DNA of 15,100 bases, from assembly GCA_024220525.1 (NCBI GenBank), contig JAMYWO010000485.1:7799-22898 (forward strand), in the 5' to 3' direction. The position numbers and the translations under genes were made by a program. The notes under the pieces are model-generated. The model searched no databases, was not told the DNA's origin, and worked only from the letters and a program-made list of their open reading frames with translations. This DNA comes from Cochliopodium minus (taxonomy: Eukaryota > Discosea > Himatismenida > Cochliopodiidae). Positions 8,511 to 15,100 of this stretch are shown here, one piece after another. Each line of letters starts with the position of its first letter. Position 1 is the first letter of the stretch.

Positions 8511-10104
8511 CTAGTTTCTTCTCTTTCCCTTTCTAAAACCCTTTCCACCTTTTCTTCCCTTCTTTCCAGCCTTATTGTTATACTTTTCATTGAATTGTTC
8601 TTCCTCCTCTCCTTCAAGTTGAGTGTAGGTCAATTCCTTTTCGCCGAAAAGTTGTTTAGCTTTTTTGATCTTCTTGATGTAATCCTTTCCTTCGTCGACG
8701 CTTCTGAACTTCAAGAAACCGTGATCTGCTTTGTTTTCGTAGATGATCCAAGGGTTACCGTGGCTCTTGAACAAATCCTTGATGGTATTGAAATTGGATT
8801 CAGGATCGATTCCACTGAATTTGTATACAATAATCTTTTCAACTGGAGCAGGTTGATAATTCTTAACTATTTCATATTTCTGAATATAAATAAAGAAAGG
8901 ATTATTAATTTTTTTAAAAGGGGTATTGTAAATTAAATTGATATTTATGATTAAAATCTTATGTTTCTATTGATAGCATTCTGATATATTTCTTGATTAT
9001 ATATATTTTTATTTTTTTACCAATTCCTTATCAGTGACAATGAGTTTTGCTTCAGTGATCTTTTTGAGGTATTCTTTTGCTTCCTCTTCAGATTTGAATT
9101 TCAAGTACCCGTGGTCAGCATTATGTTCATAAATAACCCAAGGTTTTCCATGATTTTTGAACAATTCCTTGATGGTTTTGAAATTGGATTCAGTATTGAG
9201 CCCAGTGAATTTAATGTAAGTCTCTTTCTCATCTTTCTTCTCAACATCCTTTTTCTCCTTCTTTTCCTTCTTATCCTTCTTATCATTGTTATTGTTATTA
9301 TCTTTTGCACTTGCCTTCTTTGCGGAGATTTCTATGATTTTTCCATCAACCATAGGTTTAGCTTCCATTGCCTTGTTGAATTGTTCAACAGTATCGTATT
9401 CAATTAATACATTTCCTTCAAAATTATCTTTATTTCTCATCATGAACACACTATAAATTTGATTTAAGAAAAAAAATGAGAAAAAATTTGAGAAAAAGAA
9501 AAGAAAAATCGAATTTTTTAGAGAAGAATTATAGTTTTATGTATTTTGATTTTCTTGTTAAATTTTTCTTTTACCGATTGACTGTTCCGTAATTCTCAAA
9601 AAATGTTTCAACTTCATCCATTGTCCATTGTTGAGGAAGATTTTTTGCAAAGATTGTTCTTTGGAGAGATGTATCTTCAGTTGGCCATGGAGTAGATCTT
9701 TTTACCATTTCTCCTTTAACGATAACTTTATTTGATTTTTCCTTCAATAATTTCAAGATAAATGGAATATCCACACAAATTGACTTCATTCTATTGAAGC
9801 TTGTCAAAACGGATAATTCTACGAACCCTTCACTATGCTCGCTTATTTTTTTTCTCAAGAATCTATCATTCATGTTACTATCGGAAAAATAAAAGTGGAT
9901 TTGCTTCAATACTTTTTTAGATATTTCTTTTTTATTTTCTTTTGTGATTTGAGGTGCGGTAATTGGTACTTTTGCTTTTTTGCTATCTGTATTTCCATTT
10001 GACTTTTCTACTTCTCCAATTTTTCTCTTTTCTTTTTCTGTTTTTTTTTTAAAAAAAGTAAGATTAGTTTCAATAAAAATAGTGGATATTCTATAATTAC
10101 CCAT
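8511..10104 (-). CDS. La protein (La motif, RRM1 and two tandem xRRM-like domains), 421 residues
   Basis: Exons: 10104-10101 (ATGG), 10037-9575, 9450-9021 and 8879-8511 (stop TAG). Phases are 1, 2 and 0, giving M-EKEKRKIGEVEK at the start. La motif at about residues 36-119: KKVLKQIHFYFSDSNMND, FLRKKISEHSEGFVEL, SFNRMKSI. RRM1 at about 127-200: RTIFAKNLPQQWTMDEVETF, FENYGTVNRVFMMRNK, GNVLIEYDT, with its halves split by intron 2. A Lys/Glu-rich linker (about 206-232) follows. Then come two similar domains, about 233-299 and 313-379, each with F(T/S)G...ESNF.TIK(E/D)LFK.HG.PW(V/I)IYE..ADHG(Y/F)LKF. The tail after the second (LEGEEEEQFNEKY, then Lys/Gly/Arg-rich) matches the end of classical La. 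Known role: binding UUU-OH ends of RNA polymerase III transcripts and chaperoning RNA in the nucleus. Classical La has one xRRM; the second copy is unusual. TTTATT at 8439-8444 on the plus strand is an AATAAA for this gene. Confidence 0.9.
10038..10100 (-). other. La gene intron 1: 63 nt, stop-free, directly after the start codon
   Basis: The intron begins GTAATTATAG right after ATGG and ends AAAAAACAG. Its length is a multiple of three and it has no in-frame stop, so an unspliced message would encode the same La protein with 21 extra residues, beginning MGNYRISTIFIETNLTFF. The splice is preferred because it gives a lysine-rich N-terminus and both sites match other introns in this window. The retained form cannot be ruled out from sequence. 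Confidence 0.6.
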
Positions 10105-10846
10105 GTTTTGTTTTTCTTTTTTATTATTTTAAATAGGTTGATTTTCTTTTTTCAATTTTTTTTTATTTATTATTATTATTTTCTATTTCTTATAAATTTA
10201 ACATTTTTATTCTCACAAAGGAAATATATCAGATATCATTAAAAAATAGACAAGTACCAAAAACAACAATTCAAAGGATTTTAAATGATCAAATTTTTTT
10301 TCTCAAAATTAAAAGTAAAGTTCTTTTTCTTTTATATTTCTCCTTTATAAAGAAATAAAAAAAAAATCAATTTATTTCAGTTTTCAATTATATTTGAAAA
10401 CAATATTGTTTTTATATTAATCTTCTTAAAAATGTTTTCATGATTCTCTTTGATGGGTTGTGATGAGATATGGGAAGAAACAATAATACAAGTCTAAAAT
10501 ATGAATGATACTTTAAATTATTAGTTCATCAAGCTACTTGTTACAATTATCTTTCAAAATAAAATTAAAAATTTGTTTAAAATCCTTATTTTAAATTTTA
10601 AATGTTGATACACCATAAAACTATTTCATCCATTGTCAATTTTATCAATTTGATTGAAAGATCACACCAACAAAAATATAAAAAAAAAAAGCTTTCTCAA
10701 TATTTGAAAAAATGTAAAATATTACACTCAATTAATCATTATTTGACAATCATTCATTAAAACTTTTAATAGGCAACACGGAAATACGTACTAAATTTTT
10801 AATTTGAAATAAAAAGAATCTAAATTTAAGATCAATATTCAAAAAG
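10105..10846. promoter_or_regulatory. Divergent region between La and costars genes, with the missing costars 5' exon
   Basis: La reads leftward from 10104 and costars rightward, so this 742-bp stretch carries both promoters. Immediately right of the La ATG it is T-rich on the plus strand (an A-rich leader for La). The first costars exon(s) must lie in here; candidates are AT at 10712-10713 and 10773-10787. Apart from that I see no coding sequence. Confidence 0.45.
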
Positions 10847-11202
10847 ATACAATGTCGAACACGAATTAGATTTATTGAAACAACATTTGACAAGAATTGC
10901 AAAGGATGGTCAAACTACATTTGGAGATGTATTCAATGATGAACAAATTGAACAAATATTTGGTAATATTTGAAATATAATTTAAAATTTGACAAAAGAG
11001 AATCAAATAACCCAATTTAATTTCAATTAGAAAGTATTGTTGGAACATTGAAGGCTGCTCGTAAAAGAGGTAATATAAATAAATAAATAATCTTTATATA
11101 CCTTTTTTAAGTACTTCTATTTTTATAGGATTGATTGATTTCAAAGGGGAAATGTTGTTGATGCCAACACATAAAGATGTTGCAATTACATTAAAGTTTT
11201 AA
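10847..11202 (+). CDS. Costars family protein (ABRACL-like), 5' end unresolved
   Basis: Exons 10847-10962, 11031-11069 and 11129-11202 (stop TAA 11200-11202) read YNVEHELDLLKQHLTRIAKD..., EQIFESIVGTLKAARKRG, LIDFKGEMLLMPTHKDVAI. This matches the costars/ABRACL family almost end to end: an N-terminal NVEHE (human form NVDHE), central VGTLKAA(K/R)(K/R)R, and GE(M/L)LL near the end. Family proteins of about 80 residues promote actin dynamics and cell motility. Length is as expected. No in-frame ATG precedes NVEHE; the ATG at 10852-10854 is in another frame and hits a stop after five codons. The first exon must therefore lie upstream. One candidate that fits phase is AT at 10712-10713, microexon 10773-10787, then 10847, giving M-QHGNTY-NVEHE, but it needs a start codon split by an intron. 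The last two introns are phase 1. Confidence 0.85.
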
Positions 11203-11460
11203 GATATTTAAAGAAAATATTAAAATTCAATTAAAAGAAGGTTCTTTGTAATTCATTTCCATCTATTGTTTATTCATTTACATAAAGACCCAAAATTTTT
11301 TTATATTCTTCAATTTCTTTCAAAAAAATAAAAATTTATCACTGAATGCAAGATCAATTTATATATCCTTCCTTTTGTTATTTCAATTTTAACATCCTCA
11401 TTTAGGCAAAATTGAGTTCTGTATTTTTATAAATTTAATTTGAATTTTAAAAAAAAAAAA
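11203..11460. other. Short intergenic region between costars and RCC1-RasGEF genes
   Basis: This 258-bp tandem gap must contain the costars 3' UTR and the promoter of the RCC1-RasGEF gene. It has only AT-rich sequence and an A-rich leader ending at the ATG at 11461. No other feature was seen. Confidence 0.5.
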
Positions 11461-14400
11461 ATGATGAAGATTGATCAAAACAAACCCAAATCAAAATACA
11501 AATTCATTGCAGGTATTTTATTTAAAAAACGATAGATAATCTTATTTCCTCCTTATAATTTATTTTTCATTTTAAAAATTGGGAAGATTTGAAATTATTG
11601 ATATGGGGAAAGGAATACAGAAATATTGATAAGATAGATATATCCAGATTTGGACTAGTTATCACTGAAATATCTATAGGAGTATCTCACGCATTATTTT
11701 TGGATATCAGTAACAAATATAAAAAAAAATATAAAAATTTATTTGTCCTTGTTTAAAATTAACTTTGGAATTTTTATCACATTCATTTTTTTAGATCAGC
11801 AAGTATATGTTTGGGGAATGAATAATGTATATATCTTTTTATATCTTAAATAAAATTTTAAAAATAACAAAATTTCAAACCAAACAAATATCTGAACACT
11901 CCAATGGAATAGGATAATCAATTGGGTATATCTATGAATATATTCGAAAGAACTACCCAATCAAATTTCATCGCACCGGAATCATTATGCACATTACCAA
12001 TAAAAAATGAAAAATTCAACTATATTTATGCGGGGCCGACTTCATCATCTGCAATATCGGGTAAAAAGATAAGAAAGATAAAAAAAGATTAAAAAAAAAT
12101 TGGTGGATATAACAATATTAAAATATCGATATACATAAAGATATAAAGAGATTCATCCATTCATTATCAAAGAGGATTATTTAATTAAAAATATAATTTT
12201 TTTTTTTATTCAACGATATAAATTTATTTTTTAAATATTTGGGATAAAGATCAAGGAAATCTTTATATTTGGGGAACAATTGGAATTATGAGATTTGAAA
12301 CCCCAAAATTGATAAAATTCGATCATCCTGTAAAAGAGGCGGTGATAGGATCGAATCATATAGCTGCATTATCAAACAATTTGGTGTATACATGGGGAAA
12401 GCAATCACAATATATGATATTAGGATATGAAAGTAATGATATTGATTCTCCAACACAAATCAAATCGATAGAAAATGAAGAGATTATACATATCTCCACG
12501 AGTGATACTCATATGGCAGCACTTACATCATGTGGGGAATTATTTCAATGGGGAAAGAATGAAACAGGAGCATGTACTAAAGAGGAATCCGACACAAGTT
12601 TGTATTGTCTTCCCAAAAAAGTCAATGTTCCACCTGTTGTCCAAGTTTCTTTGGGAATAGATTTCACTGTGGTTATTGATAAAACAAAAAGTGTTTGGAG
12701 ATGGGGTGTTGAGCACGAAAAGATGGTTAATATTTTGTCTCAAATAAATGTACCAACGAAGGTAGATCTTGGTTTTGACGTTAAGGGTAAAATAATTCTT
12801 ATTTTTATTTTTAATTTGAATCAATTTATATTAAAACATTAAATTTCTTAGGTATTTCCAATGGACCAAATTATACAATAGCTTGGTCAAAGTCTGGTAA
12901 TGTGTTTGGATGGGGAAATGGGATGATGTATTGTCTTGGGAATAGTGCGGGTCTTTACGAAAAACCAATAGAAATCAAGAATGGAGCTTTGGCCAAAGAC
13001 TTTTCGCTAAGTTTCATCAAAAAAGTGAGGTGTGGTGGATCTTTTGTTCATGCAATAGCATCAAGCCCATACATAAGGGTAGTCTACAAAGACAACATCA
13101 AAAAGAAATTTCTCATAGAGGATGTGACTACATGCAAGGACATCCTCACTTTTTGTAAAGTAACTTGGGGTATTGACAAAGAGAAGAGTGTGTTGATTGG
13201 GAAATCAGGGAGAGCCTATTACACCGAGTTGGTGAAGGAGCTCATAAGTCAAGGAATTCACACTTTGTTTTTGGAAAAGAAAACGAAATACCAAGCTTCT
13301 TCTGATACCGAAATAAAATTCAAGGAAGACATAGATTCTGGAACTCAAATGGTTGGAGGAGGTACACTTAGTAAACTCGTAGAAAAATTGACTTATGAGA
13401 GCTTTCCTGATCCTACCTTTGTTAAAGTTTTCCTTCTTACCTACCAGACATTCACCGATACCATTACTATTTTGAACTTGTTGGAGAAGAGATACAACAT
13501 TCAACCTGGACAAAATGTCAATCCGCAAGCTTTGGAAAAGTTCAAATTGACTGTGCAGACTCCTATTCAACTTCGAGTTTCTGGTGTTCTCACAGAATGG
13601 TTCAAATCTTATCCTGAAGACTTTAACGAGGAAGATTGCAAGGTGGCAAAGTCTTTTTTCAATACTCTCAAAGAGAAAAACGACAAGATGTATGAGAAAG
13701 TTCTTAACGCTTTCGAAAGAGTGAACACCAAAAAGATAATCACCATTCCTTCAGGAGATCATCTTCCGGAATCCATAAAACCAACTATAATAAAAAAGGA
13801 AGATCCTTTTTTGGGCTTCAGGCCTATTGAAGTTGCAAGACAACTTTGCTTGATAGAATACTACCAGTATCTTTCTTTAGTTACCAGAAAAGACTTGTTA
13901 TGGCAATCCTGGTCTAAACCTTCTCAACAAGCAAACAGTTGTATCAATATAATCACCAGATTCAAAAGTGTTTCAGAATGGATCACCAGAATAATCTTGC
14001 AAGAAAGAAAAACCAATGAAAGGAGAGATCTCATCCAACAATGCCTTGACATTGCAGAGTATTGCTGCGAGTTTGGAAATTACGCTTCTGCTTTGCAAAT
14101 CTGCACTGGAATTTCTGTTTCTCCTGTTAGACGTTTGCAACATACATGGAACTCTCAGAAAAAGAAACTTTCCAGCCTAGAAAAAAGTTACAATTCTCTT
14201 TACAGGAAGCTCCAAACAGTATGTTTGATGGATACTTTCAAGACACCCATTTTTTCTACACATATTCCCTTTTTGGGTGTATTTTTGACTGAATTAGCAG
14301 TGATCGAATCGGAAGAGCACGATTTCTTGGAGAACAAACTAATAAACTTTGAAAAGAGAATTCATATCTCCAAAGTGCTTGAAGCATTCCAACATTGCAT

Positions 14401-14967
14401 GCTCTTTCCTCCAAAGTTTGCGGAAGTCAGCGAATTGAAAACCCATCTCGTGTCTGTTTCTGGATGGCCAAACGAGCATGAGAAAACAGCTGCAGGAGAA
14501 AGTAACCTCATAGAAGTCAATCAGAAAGATGAAGTTGCCCAGTTTTATGACAGCGAGTGTTTGGCTGTTGTCAAGGAGACTTTCCTCATTATGCAATCTA
14601 ACGATCCATTAAATTCCAATTTGGCTTCTCAAATTGAGTTGATTGAAGAAGAATTTAGAGGAATTTTGCCAAAGAAAAAGAAACAATCTTCTGGTAACAG
14701 AATTTTTTTATTTTTTATTTTTTATTTCATTTTAACTTTTTTTTATTGTTGATTTTTATATTTTTAAATTTATTTTTTATATTATAAATATTTTGGGTAT
14801 AGATTCTGTTAGTGACGATCAAGAATCTTTATCTGAACAAGAGCTCAAAATCAAGATCATGAGACAATCCACTTTTGGACATTCCAACAACGAAAGAAGG
14901 AAAGTGTGGGAGTGTTGGATTTTGAGATTCAGAGATTCTGTTGCTTATTTCAACGATGAGGTGTCTG
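11461..14967 (+). CDS. RCC1-repeat / RasGEF protein, 3' truncated by the window
   Basis: Exons: 11461-11512, 11587-11709, 11795-11826, 11913-12060, 12250-12786, 12852-14693 and 14803-14967, giving 966 residues so far; the donor at 14968 shows that it continues. All phases are 1 except the third intron (0). Residues about 18-365 carry RCC1 blades (LKLLIWGK, QQVYVWGMNNDNQLGI, GNLYIWGT, NLVYTWGK, GELFQWGKNE, GNVFGWGN, each with a later ...IS.G..H..AL). A beta-grasp, ubiquitin/RA-like segment follows at about 371-441 (YIRVVYKDNIKKKFLIEDV ... HTLFLEKK). REM domain at about 464-594 (GGTLSKLVEKLTYESFPDPT, FLLTYQTF). CDC25 domain at about 622-835, with ANSCINIITRFKSVSEW, NYASALQICTGI, VRRLQHTW and HIPFLGVFLTEL, the conserved regions including the catalytic hairpin. 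Such proteins load Ras with GTP; the RCC1 part probably controls or localises it rather than acting on Ran. The start MMKIDQNK follows an A-rich leader. Confidence 0.92.
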
Positions 14968-15035
14968 GTAAAAAATTAAATTAATTTATTCATTTTAATT
15001 ATTTTATAATCGATTTTATTTGGTTTTATTTTTTT

Positions 15036-15100
15036 ATTTTTTATTTTTTATTTTTTATTTTTTATTTTTTATTTTTTATTTTTTATTTTTTATTTTTTAT
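15036..15100 (+). repeat. (ATTTTTT)n heptanucleotide microsatellite
   Basis: Nine exact copies of A followed by six T (15036-15098) plus two bases, running off the end of the window. It lies in the intron that starts at 14968 of the RCC1-RasGEF gene. Total copy number is unknown because the window ends inside it. Confidence 0.9.

Noticed and set aside
8595-8936. Plus-strand ORF of 113 codons
   Set aside because: Antisense to the last La exon and the adjoining intron; no family resemblance.
9111-9407. Plus-strand hydrophobic ORF resembling a membrane protein
   Set aside because: It is the complement of the lysine/glutamate-rich linker of La; AAG/AAA read backwards as CTT/TTT gives Leu/Phe runs.
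10790-10850. U12-type AT-AC intron before the costars NVEHE (the two bases before AAT are AC)
   Set aside because: No ATATCC-type donor next to an ATG was found upstream; a GT-AG solution exists.
10852-10869. ATG at 10852 as the costars start
   Set aside because: It reads five codons to a TAG and is out of frame with the conserved NVEHE.
13205-13570. Minus-strand ORF of 121 codons
   Set aside because: Lies wholly opposite the REM region of the RasGEF, which has clear domain support.
15030-15100. Telomere-like repeat at the window end
   Set aside because: ATTTTTT lacks the G-rich strand of known telomere repeats and sits in an intron of an unfinished gene.
1-15100. Bacterial operon, ribosome binding sites, CRISPR or transposable element
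   Set aside because: All genes have spliceosomal-type introns and eukaryotic families; no spaced repeats, terminal inverted repeats or transposase/reverse transcriptase motifs were seen.

Overview
This window is nuclear DNA of a eukaryote, not of a bacterium. It is very AT-rich, and the coding blocks are cut by short GT...AG introns (mostly about 50-215 nt, themselves poly-A or poly-T rich). The gene set is eukaryotic: a Rab11-type GTPase, a La protein, a costars/ABRACL actin regulator, an RCC1-RasGEF signalling protein, plus Sel1-repeat and leucine-rich-repeat proteins. An abundance of RCC1/RasGEF, Rab, LRR and Sel1 families with AT-rich introns and TAA/TAG/TGA all used as stops suggests a free-living amoeboid protist (Anaeramoeba- or amoebozoan-like). 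That placement is an inference from style; no marker here fixes the taxon. Many open-frame 'starts' in this window are not ATG and are really exon beginnings, so the models below were rebuilt by joining exons across splice sites and checking that phase and domain register are kept.

Layout: (1) 1-846 (+), the last four exons of a GT-B/GT4-type glycosyltransferase, cut by the window edge. (2) 975-2909 (-), a four-exon 550-residue protein ending in a PD-(D/E)XK nuclease-like domain resembling DUF3883. (3) 3050-4791 (-), a six-exon Sel1-repeat protein of 346 residues, directly upstream of the nuclease on the same strand. (4) 5166-6030 (+), a two-exon Rab11-like GTPase, sharing a divergent promoter region with the Sel1 gene. 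(5) 6152-7361 (+), a six-exon 302-residue LRR protein whose start codon is followed at once by an intron and which after splicing begins MGNKES, an N-myristoylation-like start. (6) 7986-8350 (+), a 100-residue coiled-coil protein. (7) 8511-10104 (-), a four-exon La protein of 421 residues with two tandem copies of the C-terminal xRRM-like domain. (8) 10847-11202 (+), costars/ABRACL with an unresolved 5' end. (9) 11461 to beyond the window (+), an RCC1-repeat, ubiquitin/RA-like, REM and CDC25 RasGEF protein, at least 966 residues.

The genes do not form an operon-like pathway; they are a compact run of ordinary housekeeping and signalling genes (membrane traffic, RNA 3'-end binding, actin regulation, Ras signalling) with two less ordinary members, the nuclease-like gene and the adjacent Sel1 gene. 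The most notable observations are the duplicated xRRM of La, the nuclease-like protein and its possible splice-fusion to the Sel1 gene, introns placed at or immediately after start codons, a strong bias to phase-1 introns, an in-frame 27-nt cassette in the Rab11 intron, and an inverted repeat in the Sel1/Rab11 divergent promoter. No tRNA, rRNA, CRISPR array, transposase or viral gene was seen.
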